Of a stretch of DNA of 64,000 bases, positions 34,870-47,363 are shown piece after piece; position 1 is the first letter of the stretch, and each line of letters starts with the position of its first letter. Location of the stretch: positions 1,329,001 to 1,393,000 of the forward strand of contig WAEK01000010.1 of assembly GCA_011634665.1 (NCBI GenBank). Direction: 5' to 3'. Under the pieces are notes generated by a model. It ran no database searches, had not been told where the DNA came from, and saw nothing but the letters and a program-made list of their open reading frames with translations. The translations under genes were made by a program, and so were the position numbers. This DNA is from Mortierella sp. BCC40632. Its lineage: Eukaryota > Mortierellomycota > Mortierellomycetes > Mortierellales > Mortierellaceae.

Positions 34870-36250
34870 TGAGCCCAAGACGAGCAGAGAGATGGTGTAG
34901 ATCGCTAGCAGGGTCGCCACAGCCTCCTCAAGGCAAGGGTTGCCTCAAGTTGAATGTTTACCAATCATGTCCCCTGCAGCCTCATCGGAATTCACTCCCA
35001 CACACAAACGCCCCCGCCATCAACTTCTACAGCGTTTACCTTACTCCAATGAAACTTTTCGTTGCTGATACATACTGTGCTGATGAAGGCATTGATACTC
35101 TGACTACTGTTTCCACTGCTTCTTGTACTGTCGCTTTGCTTTTAGTGTCGCTGGTACTTCTGGTGCGGCTTCGGTTATTATTACCTCCCTGTTTTTTCTT
35201 ACGCCTGACTTTATTGTTGCTTTTGTTGATGTTTCTGTTGTTGCTTCTGTCGTCGCTTCCGATGCTGTTGCTTCCGATGCTTCTATTGTTGTTGTTTTTT
35301 TTGTCGCTCGCTCATTATTGTACTAACAAGCTGATAAAAGGTTTGAATCTGGACACTCAACTAATGGAGCGTAAAAGACATCAGGACAGAGCAGAGTTGA
35401 ATATTTACCTTGGATTTGGCTGTGTCCTGCTGTGTCTCAATCTATTTGTACTGCCGCTGGCGTTATTGTTACCGATACCATGGAAGCCGGGACTGTTGCA
35501 GTCTGTGGTAATGTTTGCACGACCGTTCTTGGTCGCTTTCGCTTGCGCTTTACCTATCAATTCGATGTGGAGTTGAGATTAAGATGAATTGACAAGTAAT
35601 TTCTTTGATGTAGACAAGGGTAGAACACAAAGGGACGCGGCGTTTACCCTTGTTTCTGATGGCTCCCTTTTCTCCGCTTGAAGTTGCCGTTGCTACCGCT
35701 GTTGCCGTTGCTGTTGCTACTGGGCTTGGCCTCGTTGCTCATGGTGCTAGGGCACCCGGTCTTACTTCTGTTGACCCTGTTTACTGTCGTGGATAATAGT
35801 GCTTACGTCCTTGGCTTTGCTGGTGATGATGGTCTTGGTTTTGCTGGCGGTGATAGTCTTGATTTTTTCTTTAAGATAGTGGCCATTCTATTAGCGACAT
35901 TACCTTGCTATTCCTAATGAAGGTGCCAATTCTGGTATTGTTTTCCCTCCGCTGATGGTAGCTTTGCTGCTACTCACCTTTCTGCCAATCGCTTAGCTGC
36001 TTGTTGTCTTGATGTTGACATTGTTACTACTACCTCAGGCACTGATGGTTACCTTATTGGTGGCGTCATAGCCATTAGAGCCAGTACTGGGATCGTTGCT
36101 GGCATGGGAACCTTTGCTGCTCCTGTTGCTGTTGTACCCACTGACTATTCCTGCCTAGTTCACAAGACAAAAACAACCAATATCAATTGAGAAAAAAAAA
36201 AAACAGCGAGTTAGTCTACAGTACTATTGTCCATGCAACTGTCAGCTCGA
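34870..36250 (-). other. Low-complexity AAC/AGC-rich DNA, possibly exons of an Asn/Ser/Thr-rich protein
   Basis: On the minus strand this stretch is dense in AAC, AGC, ACA and GAA triplets. Pieces bounded by splice-like signals encode Ser/Asn/Gly-rich peptides (around 36145-36048 and 35733-35660) and a Thr/Glu/Ala/Lys-rich peptide (around 35325-35110). They could be exons of a disordered protein downstream of the coiled-coil gene, or expanded triplet DNA without function. I could not join them into one convincing model. Confidence 0.25.
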
Positions 36251-36293
36251 TTGTTCTTGTATGTCAGAGACAACTTACATGGCTGCAACCGAC

Positions 36294-37339
36294 CTAGGAC
36301 TCGTGGCAGCGATCAGCGTAGGTGAACATGGCTATACCTACACCAGTAGCCACAATCAGAAAAAGGAAGGCCCAGAGACAAGTCTCCAACAGTGCCGTCT
36401 TGATTGCTTCGCCATCTCCCTCAGCCTTCACCTCCATCTCCATCTCTACTTCCTCCCTTTCCTCTTCCTCCCTATCCTCTTCCTCTTCCCCTCCTCCCTC
36501 AACGAGTTCATGCACAAATTTGTCGATGAGCTTTACCTCTTTCACGAGCTGAAATTCCAACTTGTCGAGGAGCTCCACCTCCCTCAAGAGGTCTTTTATC
36601 TCTTTGGCCTCCTCTCCTTTCTCCTCCTCTTTTTCCACCTCCACTTTCCTCTCCTCCTCCTTCTCCTTCTCCTTCTCCTCATCCTTATCCTCGAGGGTCT
36701 CTAATTTTTCCAGTTCCTCCTTGAGGACCTCAAGCTCTTTCTCGAGAGACTCAAACTCCTCCTTCCTCAGATCGTCCCAGCGGGGTCGTTTTAGGTCCGT
36801 CTCGTCATCTTCGTCGCTCTCTCTGGGGTGCTTTGCGGGGGAAGTAGGAGGGGAGAATGGATCGAGCTGCTGCTGTTGTTGCTGTTCTATTTTCTGTAGT
36901 TGATATTGGAGCCGTATCTCCATTCGTTTCTGGAAATGCAGTTGCCGCTCCAGCCATCTTGGCTGATTTTGTTGTTGTAATCATTGTAACAAAAAAAAAA
37001 AAAAAAAAGATTAGGACATCCACAGATATTTAAAAAGTAGGAGGAAAGTAGGGAATAAACTATCCATGTCTATACCATGTGGAGTTGCTGTTCCTGCTGT
37101 TCCTGCTGTTGTTGTCTCTTTTGCTGCTCAAATTGAACGCTGCTTCGAAGCCGTTTTGGAGACGATTGTTCGGAGCCATCCTCGTTTGGTCTTTTAGTCA
37201 CTGGGAGAGGAAAAGATGAGGAGGAAGCAGAGGGGCTGTCGGGCTATAGAGTCGATGTAGTTTTAGAATCTCGCTTGTCATTCAAAAACTCCGAGTAGGA
37301 CTGTACAAGAACACGAAGTAATAGACTATCTACCTGCAT
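36294..37339 (-). CDS. Coiled-coil, Glu/Lys-rich protein with one C-terminal membrane helix
   Basis: Proposed exons 37339..37334, 37243..37076, 36962..36294 give 280 residues in phase. The N-terminus is Ser-rich with a basic PKRLRSS patch, then a Gln-rich segment, a long Glu/Lys coiled coil, and one hydrophobic helix near the end (LWAFLFLIVATGVGIAMF) followed by about ten residues. That suggests a tail-anchored membrane protein with a large cytosolic coiled coil. The first exon has only six bases, so the start is the weakest part; a GA/CT microsatellite just upstream (37351-37397) is typical of leaders in this window. Family not recognised. Confidence 0.5.
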
Positions 37340-37346
37340 GCTGCCG

Positions 37347-37399
<53 letters not shown>

Positions 37400-38704
37400 T
37401 GTGTGTGTGTGTGTGTGTGCAGGATAAGGCGAGAGAGACGGAGATGGGAAATGAAGAAATGAAATGGAGAATTGAGATGAAATGAGATGGGAGAGAAATG
37501 ATTGATGAGACAAGAGTGAGGATGAATGAATGAAAGGAAGAGAGAGAGAGAAAGGGACGGATGCGCGCAAAGAGCGTCTAACGAGTGGCGACTTACTCCC
37601 TTGGCCAAATATCATTTGTTACTGATCGGTGTCAGATATCACGAGAAACAGCTGTGCACTCAGGGTCTACTGTGGCACTATCAAGTAGAAGTTTACGCCG
37701 ATCCATCAACGTCTCAGAGCCCTTGATCTTCGAGAGGAACCGGCTTGCAGCCAAGCATATTTTCCTCTGCCACGCTCAGGAACCAAGGCAGCGATGTCTT
37801 CTATTTTATCCAACGACACCATGCTGACTCTTCTCTCCCTTTGGCTAACACCAGCCTGTATCTCTCCAAGGAGACTCTTCGGTATCTTGATAGGAAGAAA
37901 CCATCATTCCAGGCCCTTGAATCCGTTCAAACTGCCAAGAGTGCCTCCTGCTGCCTCAAGATTGTGACTGAGATGGTCACACTCGCCTTATGCCATAACT
38001 CTAGTGATTGCACTTTATGTATTCTCGCCGTGGAAAGTCGGATTTCAGCTCCTGTCTGGTACTTGTCAGTATGAAGTGTGGTAGGATTGAAGTGGATGGG
38101 GTCGTAGGAGAAAGTCTCCAAAGTCCAACAGAGTTCAATTTTTCCTGCAAATGCAAAGGCCGATCTCCAACTTGCTCCATTATTCTTCAGTGGCAGAGCT
38201 CCAACACGCACAGTTTTGAAGGACGAGTCATTGTTTTGGAGAGAGATCCAGATGCTCGGCCACAAAGACAACCACAAAAATTCGATCTAGTGACATGGCT
38301 CTTGTTTCCACGATTGAGTGGAGAAAGGGCCTATTGAAGGAAACGATGGATGTCATGAACTAAGAAGACCGAGCTCTCTAGGAGATCTTTATTGGATGGT
38401 GCGCTTTGTAATCTTCCATGTCGATAATACGACCCTGTCCTATAGAAGTCCCTCCTCGCGCAATACCTTGGTCTTGTTGGAACCGACGAGGAGTGTGTGT
38501 CCAGTCTTCTTTTTGCTTTGGGCTTTGCCCTCAGCAGATGTTACAACTCTTCGCATTTAGTGCATCTCTCATTCCTTGTTTCATCGCCAATGCTTCTTTC
38601 TCATTGGTAGAATTTTTTAGTCCTCAAGCTCATATTGATCCCACTCCATTACCACTCTTTGTTGTTTTTTTTTTTTTTTTTTCTCACATTGCTCATTTCC
38701 TGCA
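37340..38704. other. Region without a confident gene, upstream of the transposase
   Basis: Begins with the GA/GT microsatellite. Two overlapping plus-strand frames (37585-37827 and 37745-38074) look less repetitive than background and could be pieces of a decayed gene, but I recognise no family. A poly-T run precedes the transposase frame at 38665-38681. Confidence 0.4.
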
Positions 38705-39721
38705 TTGTCCCACGACACCATGAAGCAAGCTTCAAAAAAGACAGCGAAGAACAAGGCGGCCGCACCTCGCCAAGGCAGACCCAAAAGAGGGATCGCACCG
38801 ACTACAGGCATCTCTCCTAGGTCTGTTCAAAAAGGCCTAGTAGAGCACAACTCACCTCTCAAGTCGGGCCGACGTTCTTTAACATCTCCAGCGACCAAGA
38901 AAACCATTGCCCGGCATAAGGGTTCAAGCAAACTCTCGTCTCTCAAACATGCTCATCAATTCACTCAAGAGACCAAGGGGGAGCATGTTTGTCTAGAAAC
39001 GACCCCATACGATATAAAATCTCATGAAGTGGGAAAACACGCTTTCATGCACGGACTCTTTCCGCATCAGATAGCCCAAAGGAAACACTTCGCAAAGGAG
39101 CATTTGCACTGGACTGTAGATGACTGGAAAAGAGTCATGTTCTCGGGTACAACAGTATTCAAAACTAGCAAGGACGTTGGAAGGTCGTTCTATTGTAGAC
39201 CTGAGAGAGTGGAGATCAGGAGACGACAAATTCTAGAGAACTGGCAACCCGAAGAGACCCAGTTGACGTGGTGGGGTTGCATGACCTACTATGGAAAAGG
39301 GGATGGTGCCTGGCTTGAGACACCTGTAGATTCTGATCACTATATTTGCGTGCTAAATGACTACATTATCCCTTCTTGGAAGTGGCATCATCAGGATCCA
39401 GCCCAACTCATCTTTCAACAAGACAACTCCAGAGCCCACTGTAGTCAAAAGACCAAAAAATTCTTGGCCCAGTCCAAGCTCAACGTCATGGACTGGCCCT
39501 TGAACTCGCCTGACCTGGACCCTATCAAGGATTTGTGGTCCTACATGAGGCATCGACTGGACGAGTATGGAAAACAAGCTGATAATTTGGATGAACTTTG
39601 GGAAAGGCTTCAAGACATCTGGGAAACCATCCCGATCGAGGTTTTTCATGAAATGTACGAAAGCATGCCACGAAGAATGAAGGAGCTGCATCGTATGAAG
39701 GGAGACAGAACGCATTTCTAG
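38705..39721 (+). mobile_element. Tc1/mariner-type transposase, open frame with substituted catalytic residues
   Basis: Up to 338 residues (an ATG at 38720 is equally possible). The N-terminus is basic with a helix-turn-helix-like part (GRPKRGIAPTTGISPRSVQK). The C-terminal half is a DDE_3-type core: QLIFQQDNSRAH holds the second acidic residue and NSPDLDPIKDLW the region of the third, with the 34-residue spacing of DD34E elements. However, the first aspartate is missing (family FSDE, here FSGT) and the third acidic position is lysine (PIEN changed to PIKD). The enzyme should therefore be inactive although the frame is open. A right end like a TIR finishes at 39864 next to TA; no matching left end was found. 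Likely a recently dead or co-opted copy. Confidence 0.85.
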
Positions 39722-40623
39722 TGGAGTGATTGAATACTCGACTTCCCAGAACCACCATAGGCATTTTGAACCCTGATGTGAAAAATAGTAGTTGGAGGAT
39801 ATTCCGCTCGAGAGTAGAGGCAACTAAAAATGGGAACAAAAACTCGAAGAACGCTGAACTACTGTAATGAACATTACTTTCTGCGAGTGTTGAATGAAGC
39901 CAAAGAAAAAGAGGGAGGGAGGGGAAAGGAAAGGGTCGCTTGCTCGGATAATGAATGTAAGGTGTCTTTGTAGGCCTTGAATAGCTTTACCGCTAGCAGA
40001 TCAGGGTTTTCAATAATGCGAACGTGGAGATCCTAGTCCAAAGGAAGACTCAATGGAAGCGCCGTTGGTATTGGACCATATAGCCTCTTTATTAGAATAA
40101 AGGGGGCGAAAAAAAGAAGAGGACTCCATATCGAGTCCTTTCGAGGAGCAGGGCAGTAATGCTCGTCATCTGTGAATGCTTTCTACCGTAGGCCAAGAAA
40201 CACAGCCTCGCGACTCTAAATTGGAAGGAGAGGAATCTAGAATCAGACCATTGGATTGCTTGCCGCTATGCTGGATCATTGGACACATTCCAGGAATCTC
40301 TCAGTGTGCTCAGATCACATTCCAAGCCCTTTCAACTCATGGATATCGAAACGGGGTAGCTCCAATCAGAATTTAAACTGATGGGGTGATGATCAAGCAG
40401 CGAGAAGCCAGTTTAGGGTACCCATCACTGTAAGAACCAACACAACGCTACCACTCTGTTGCCATCTAGTCCCATTCCTATATCCATGGGTGGCAAGTTT
40501 GCCATTGATACATCTCCCCCCATTTTCTCCCTTTCACTACCATGACATTCTAATGGTCATTCTTCACTTTGTACTATCACCAGTATCATTCACTGACGTT
40601 TGGGGGGTTTTGTTTACTGAGAC
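39722..40623. other. Transposon right flank and intergenic DNA
   Basis: Holds the probable right terminal repeat of the Tc1-type element (about 39815-39864, ending CTGAACTACTG before TA). The rest up to the potassium-channel stop shows no recognisable gene. Confidence 0.5.
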
Positions 40624-43101
40624 CTATAGTACAGTTGCATCTGAAAAAGGTGACCGTTTCGGGACAAGCTCATGGGTCTCAAGGAGTTTCTGGAGTACAT
40701 TCATCGTCTGTTGATTCTGCTTCAAAACCTGAGTCATGGCCTGAAGTTGATCCATTAGCTCCTGCTGTTGTTGTTGTTGTACTGGAGATGCTCCATTAGT
40801 CATCAAAGAAGAATATCCTGCCTGTGGCGTGCCATCGTCGTACGAATGCGAACTGTCGAAACTCTGTCTTGGTTCTATTCACGTGGACAAGTTTTGTTTT
40901 GTGTGATATGAGTTCTCTGTCCTCTTTTCTCTTTAGCTTTTTAACTTTCACCCCCCCCCCCTCAATTCTTGACGCCAATTTACCATCTGTAAGAGTATCG
41001 TCCTGTTCCCTAGTGTTGGCTTCCGCTTGACGTCTGTATCGCTGCATAGCTTCCCACACGAGTGTAAAGTTCCGTCCGATGATGATGGATGGCAGCGTGA
41101 TCAAGAGGATACCACACATCATTGCTGGGAAAGAGATCAGCTTGCCAATAAAAGTAGTTGGCACCATATCACCATATCCTGTGGTTGTAATGGTCACCAT
41201 CACAAACCAAAAAGCGGATGGGATGCTGTCGAATGTACTTGGATTATTGTTGGCATCTACAAACACTTGCCGAGCTTCATCCCACTCGCCTTTATCAAGT
41301 TGAGAGCAAAAAGTTTAGAAGCTGTGCTGAGAAGTCATTGAGAAGAGAGAAAACCTCGACGACTACTTGAAAGTGAGTAAGTACCTCTTTCCGCAAAATA
41401 AAGCAAGGTCGAGAACAGCATTGTCCCTGTGATCAAGAAGAAAAAGAGTGCACTAAGCGCATCCATGCTCCGCTTGATAGCAACGATCATGACTTCGATC
41501 GTCATGATGATCGTAGATGAATATTTAAAGGTCCTGAACACTCGCAAAAGTCGAAAAAGTCGCAGAATCGTGAATCGAAAGTACACTGTCTATCGAGCAC
41601 AAACCCGTTATATTCCATGATAAGTATATTGTCACAGATATTTTCTCATCCTCCTTCTCTCTCTGATGATGCATTTCAACGTTATTTACCGTGTCCCGTG
41701 TCAACGCAAGTTCAACATAGTATGGCATGATGGACAAAAAGTCTATGATAGCAAGGGGAGCTAAAAGTAATAAAAGCAATTCTTCGCATTAGCTTAAAGG
41801 TCTTCAACAATGGCATCATTATACTCCCAAAACGAAAATAAATAAATAAATAAAAATATCTTGTAAAGTCGCTCATTACAAAGGACAAATTTCTTGAGCT
41901 GTTTGATTGAATCGGAATGGGCGACAATGCGCGCAATAAACTCGATGGTGAAGAGGGCGACCATGATAGTCTCAAAGTAGAACCTATCCTTGCCCATGGA
42001 AGTGAACATCATGACAACTGTTTAGAGCGCCAATGCAAATTCGCCAATGCAAATTACGAGACCTTATTTTTTCTTTCTCTTCCCGATTTGGCTCTAGCAA
42101 ACAGACTCACCAGACAGCAGTGTCTGTCGACCGGAAGGAGGGGATGGTTTCGATGGTGGTGATAACAGCACTTAGGATAATAGCAAAGGAGACCCAGACA
42201 TTAAGGGCAAAGGCGATGTTGCTGGATGAAGGGTCTTCGAGCAGGAGGAACAACGTTCGCTTGAACGGATTCTAAGAAAAGAAAAAGACACGGAAAGACA
42301 CGTCCATCCAGGTATGTTTGTAAATTGAGTTCAGGTCACACAGAACGGCTGTAGGGAACGCGCCAGTCGGAAGAGGAGAATGAGTCCAGCCCACACGTCT
42401 CTCCTTTGAGCCCTCTCTGAAAGAAGAGAGACGAGAACACTCTTTCCATTTCCAGCCACAGAGAACCCTGATCCTGCGGGGGAAAGAGGTGAAGGAGGTG
42501 GGAAGGAGGATAACTGTGCAGGGAGATGCATAGACAGCATGCAGCTATTTTATCTCTCCGCCTTGCAGAGAGAGAAAGAGTGAAGGCTACAAGAGACAAG
42601 AGCGAGTAAGAATCGCATGCTTTCTCTCTCTCTCTCCTCTCTCCTCTCTCCTCTCGCTCTTTCATAATCCCTAGAATTTACCTTGATGGCATTCGCTTGT
42701 GAATTCGATCGCAGATTCGAATCATCGTCAGGCCTCATCTCTCGCAACTCCTGCGGAATGTCAATCATGGGCCATTCCAACTCCATGTCCACTTGATGCA
42801 TCGACCGTCGTGGCTGTGGCTCGTGCCCTGCGCCTGCTCCTCCTCGCGTCACCGATGAGGCGCTGCCCATCCTCTCCAATACCGGTGTTGTACCCTGACC
42901 ATGCCGCTGTTGCTGCTGCTGGGGCTGTTGTCGCTGCTGTGGTTGCGTTGAGATTTGATGTCTGAGCTGATGTGATTGAGGCGGCGGCTGTGGGTTCTGT
43001 TGAAGACTTGTGGTTTCGTCTAGCTCGATCCCATCCACCAAGTCTGGGTCAATATCCTCTGGTTCTTCCTGGAGTCGCTTGAATGCCGACCTTCTTGGCA
43101 T
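40624..43101 (-). CDS. Voltage-gated potassium channel, Kv-type
   Basis: Plasma-membrane or organelle potassium channel. Exons 43101..42682, 42271..42111, 41983..41880, 41760..41690, 41589..41385, 41289..40984, 40817..40624 join in phase to 486 residues. The cytosolic N-terminus (1-140) is Gln/Pro-rich. S1 (VSFAIILSAVITTIE), S2 (FETIMVALFTIEFI), S3 (AIIDFLSIMPYYV) and S4 with regularly spaced arginines (LRLFRLLRVFRTFKY) follow, then S5. The filter TTTGYGD is at about 355-361, and S6 (CGILLITLPSIIIG) carries the LPxII gate segment. A basic tail ends in a Gln-rich coiled coil. Splitting Trp across the second intron restores S2. This is the animal-type Kv plan rather than the yeast TOK plan with eight helices. 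The family is very secure; no T1 domain is evident. Confidence 0.9.
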
Positions 43102-43733
43102 CTCGGGAATGAGGTGGTCACCTCAAAGGGAAATGTCGACGTGAGGATCCCCTTCGAGCTGAATGAAACGGGGCAGTTGCTTTTCCGCACGGACTCAGAA
43201 ACTATATTATTATGGTTCGCAAGATGGTCAGAGGAAATGGTTTGGGCATGACAATCTGATGCGAAGGCGATCGGTCGAATGTTTGCCTACTCTGTGATGC
43301 TTGGATGTACTGATAAGAATTTTTGGAGTGGTATAGGTAGTATATACCAGAGAGCGATGAGCAGGAAGGCAAAGGAACGAATGAGAAAAGAGAATGAGAG
43401 AAGAAAGAAAGGGGAGAGAGAGAGAAAGAGAGAGAAAAAAGAGAGAGCGAGGGACACCAGGTTGAAGGCTACCTTGCCCTAAATACCTCTCCGCCTTCTC
43501 CTCCCACTCCCATAATCAATTCTAGAAGTTATCTGGACAGGGCCCATAGCCACAGGAAGCCAGTCAAGGCTATCAGTCTGGCTGTTGTGTGGAGCGCAGG
43601 TGACAAGGACCCTTGTGTTCTTGAGCGCAGACCATCCGCTGGACACCTTCTCCCTCTCTCTTTTTCTTTCTCTCTGTTTGTGTGTCAAAGTGTTACAAGG
43701 TTTAGTGCACCGAAATAAATCCCTCATGTTCGT
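43102..43733. other. Intergenic region, no gene recognised
   Basis: Upstream DNA of the potassium-channel gene and 3' flank of the DUF8032-like gene. GA-rich low complexity at 43380-43460 only. Confidence 0.5.
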
Positions 43734-46363
43734 CTAGTCTTTTTCCTCGTATTCTTCAGATCTTTCGTCTTGGCTGGCTTCGGCACCACTATCGTCGTCA
43801 AAGTCACTCTTATAGCCACTGGTAAGAGCACTGATCAGCTCGTCTGTTGTCATACTCACAAACTCATGGTCTTCTGGGTACGCGCTATCGTTCAGACGTG
43901 ATTTCCACCAGTTGCCCTCTTCTTCCTCATCCACGTTGCTGCCACTCACAGATGCGCGGTCCTCTGGTATTGCTGACTCAGTCCTAGTAGAGCTGATACC
44001 CGTTGCTCTGACCACCGGTCCTGTCTCAACACGATATGCTCGTTTACGCTTGCCTTGCATTCTAACTCCATACTCTGGGCTACGACATTCCTCATCTGCC
44101 ATCAATCTTTGTCTCTTTCCTTTGCCACCGCTCCTTGATGCCTTCTCGGTCGGCAGAGCGGTGGTCATGCCTGTTCGACTAATTCGAGGTCGACTTCGGG
44201 CTGATCCTGATCCTGATCCCAGACTATATGTACGAATTTTTCCTGTAAACGACAAGAGTGACATGCGTGAATGGAAATCCTCGGACGATGAAGATCCGCA
44301 GTCAGAGTCCTCCTCTTCCTCATCAGAGACCTCGTCCGTATTGCTTGTTCCTTCGTCTCCCCTTACAGTCGAGTCATTTTCGCTTTGATTTTCACTTCCT
44401 TCGTTGTCACCGCCGTCGCTGGTGTCATCTAGAACAGCCCCCTCCTCGAACTCATCCAGTATTGCCAACACACCGACTTTAGGTGCCGGTCCCCTTTCTC
44501 CGCTAATGAGATTTCCACGCATAGCCTCACTCTTGTCGCCACCAACATCAAAATGGACCCGTCGCTCCAACGGCTTTTCCTGATGAACCTGTGGCCGATC
44601 CACTGGGGCTGATCTCTGTGATGGTGACAAGATTTCCGAGCGCCCATTAGCCGTTGAGTTCCTTCCGGTCAAAAGTGAAGGTGCAACCCTGGCTCGTGGC
44701 TGGCATGTAGCTGGAAGAAACCGACGACGATAAGCATCCAGAGCCTGTTGAAGCAAAAGCCTCTTTCCACTCAACAGGCTCCGATTTAAAAAGCACTAGT
44801 AACCCAAAATCGTCCAATGATGATTAAGCCTCTTGTATCAATCAAACTTGCGCCTATTATCAATACCAGTGCTCCACATCGAGACATTGCAGGTGGGAAA
44901 AAAGATACTTACTAATTTCCATCCGACCTCGTTCAGATAAGACTCCTCCGCTTGGCGAATACCAAACAAGCTCTGTCGATTCACCTCGGTGCTACCCTCT
45001 TCAACAAACGAACGTGGGTAGACACAATTCTGTCGCTTAAATTCGACAGGAATGTCTTCTACTCGAACCGCGTCGATATTCGAATATACATACAGCATTT
45101 GAAAGCGACCTTGCACATAACCTTCAAACTCGATCAAATCCTTTTTCCTTTCTTGAAACGTCCCGAGTGTCGGAAGTCGTCGGATGGCCACTAAAAGAGC
45201 CTCTACAGGAGCTAGATTCGTCGCCATCGTAGAGTTGAGTAAAGAGTCACTGGCAGCATTTGGCAAAGGTATAGTGTGTGTAGGTGGGACTTGAGCAGCG
45301 GTATCTAAAGCCGTTGGGCGGTGACATTGCCTATGAGTCGATAAACACGACAGTAACGGAGGCCGCCATGACAACCTCGATTCAGCCGAGCAAGTTGCTC
45401 CTGATTCGACCCTGGATTCTGTCTGTCTCACAACAGATTGCAATGGAGACTGGACGAGTCTAGGTATCGGCATTTTCCCAGAGAGTGAACGTCCTGGAGA
45501 CGGCTCCGGTCCAGAAATTTCATTTGCCGTTGCTTTCTGGTTTTCCTTTTCTATTTTCCGATATTGTCTCTTTTGGCGACGAGACCGTTGTTCAAGGGTT
45601 GCATTTCTGAAGTTGACGACTGCACTCTGTAGAACGCCCTTCTTGCCACTTAGAAGCTCAGGGTTTAGATGTGCCAGTTTCCATCCCTGTTGATTGCACT
45701 CTCGTTCATACTCTCGACGAGTTCCCTTGTATTCGCTCTCAGGACCGTTTGCATTCAGATAGAGACAGTTAGCAAGCCGAAAATCCATCGAGATATCTGT
45801 CTCGTCCACGTTATCGAGGTCTGCACATATGTCGTACGTCCGTGTGGAGGTTCTGGAAGAGTAGCTAAAGGTGAGCCATTGGATTCCACCACGATATTCC
45901 AGCTTTGGAGGCACCGCCACTGTACGAGCCACTTTAGAGTGTTGACTCAGAATGGACATGAACGAGCGCATGTTCCCCTGCTCTAGGCGGCCTAGGTGTG
46001 GCCTTGGAGATCCCCGCCCTGCATTGCCAACACTACGACTGCTGCCTTCGGACTCCTCTATCCTGAGCTGGCTCTTAGCCTCTTTAGCCTTTTGAAGAGT
46101 TGACTGGATTTGAGAGAGTTGATTATCCGAAAGGTGAGTAAGGAAGTTGATGTCACTGTTGCTCGGCTCTAATAGCGACTGCACTGATATTGAGTTGTAA
46201 ATGGGTAGCGATCGGTGCTGGGTATCATCCTGCGAGGTGCCGTTGCTTTGGATAGACCTACAAACTCAAAAAGACCAGCATCTTTAGTGTCACGAGTCAG
46301 GCTAATAGATGTTTGGGCGTTTTTTTCTTAAAATGAGTAGATGGTTTGTCATGTTTACCTCAT
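43734..46363 (-). CDS. Protein with two DUF8032-like domains and an acidic tail
   Basis: Exons 46363..46359, 46257..44913 and 44795..43734 give 803 residues in phase. Two related segments share a fungal domain of unknown role: a WLTFSYSS-type strand, a Tyr-rich core, an ANCLYLNANGPESEY or QNCVYPRSF motif, and a closing GWKL..LN..LLSGKR..LQQA helix. The first lies at about residues 110-240. The second (about 360-480) is split by the second intron, and joining the exons at GWKL restores the motif, which supports the model. The rest is disordered: Ser/Pro linker, then an acidic Glu/Asp/Ser-rich C-terminus. Related zygomycete proteins are uncharacterised; a nuclear or regulatory role is only a guess. 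The five-base first exon is the weak point, because frames further upstream are closed. Confidence 0.7.
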
Positions 46364-47363
46364 CCTGACAGGTCATGGGATCATTCGATGTTGATGGCGA
46401 TTGCCGATCGGAACCTGATTCATGCGCAATGGCTGGGGAAAAAGAAGATGAATGGGGAGAGAGAAAAAAAAAAAAAAAAAACCATAAATTCCTTAAGATG
46501 CAAGTCCGCCTGCATTAACTTGAGCAGTCTCTATTCCGAACAAATGGAGCGCCCATTGTCTCCTCCATATCTGGCTTCCTGAAACGCCATCCATCACCTT
46601 AGCCCATCACCCCATTTCAAAAGGTAAATGAAATCAGTCCAGCTTGTGTGTCTCTCCATCCCCTTCGCCTACCCTCTCTAATCTCTAGCTTCCGCCTATT
46701 ATCGGAGCAATTTAAGTACGGGAGAGGAAGGTTCGTTCTCGCGCCCAGCTTATGGCCCGCATTCAAAAATTGGTTCGAGCCGATAAATAAAGACAAGAGT
46801 CAAGTCTTTAGCATCCGAAGCTCCATCCGGATGCAATGAGGTCCCCATGGGGACCATGGGCCTGGGCTGCTAGTCCCAAGTGATCCCACCATATTGTCTG
46901 GTTTTCAGCATGTAGAGGATTATCCAAGAGATGGTCCTGCTATGTGGCCTGTGCGAAGAGGATGGGACAAGAAGGTCGCGTGCAAAGAATCAGGGGAGGA
47001 AGGATTCCTCTTCTTCCTCCACTGCTTCCACCAAACTGCCGCGCTCCAGCCACTCATGTACACTCAACAGTGCTCCCATGATAAGAAAGCGTCGTGCTCC
47101 GCCCAACCAACTAAGGGGGTGATGCACATTTCGTGGAGCTGTACTAAACACTTCATTGATGGTGCCACGCTACGACTATGCAATTATTTACACAAACAGG
47201 GCAGACACTCATGCTCTTTTTTCAACACTTGCCTAGCACTCGCCTCGCTCACACCACCCGCTCGCAGGCGCTATTCGAATCGTGATTTTAATTATGTTGG
47301 CCTGTGTTAACTTGGACGAACTCGTATTAATAGTGAATTAGAGTAGAGAAAACCTACTCACCA
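46364..47363. other. Intergenic region, no gene recognised
   Basis: No supportable exon on either strand. Probably the 5' flank of the DUF8032-like gene and the 3' flank of the HAUS8-like gene. Confidence 0.45.

Noticed and set aside
37745..38074. 110-residue plus-strand frame before the transposase
   Set aside because: Composition is not repetitive, but no family motif, splice signal or partner exon was recognised; treated as unassigned DNA.
38330..38700. Left terminal inverted repeat for the Tc1-type element
   Set aside because: I looked for a match to the right end (CAGTAGTTCAG-type) upstream of the transposase and found none that was convincing.
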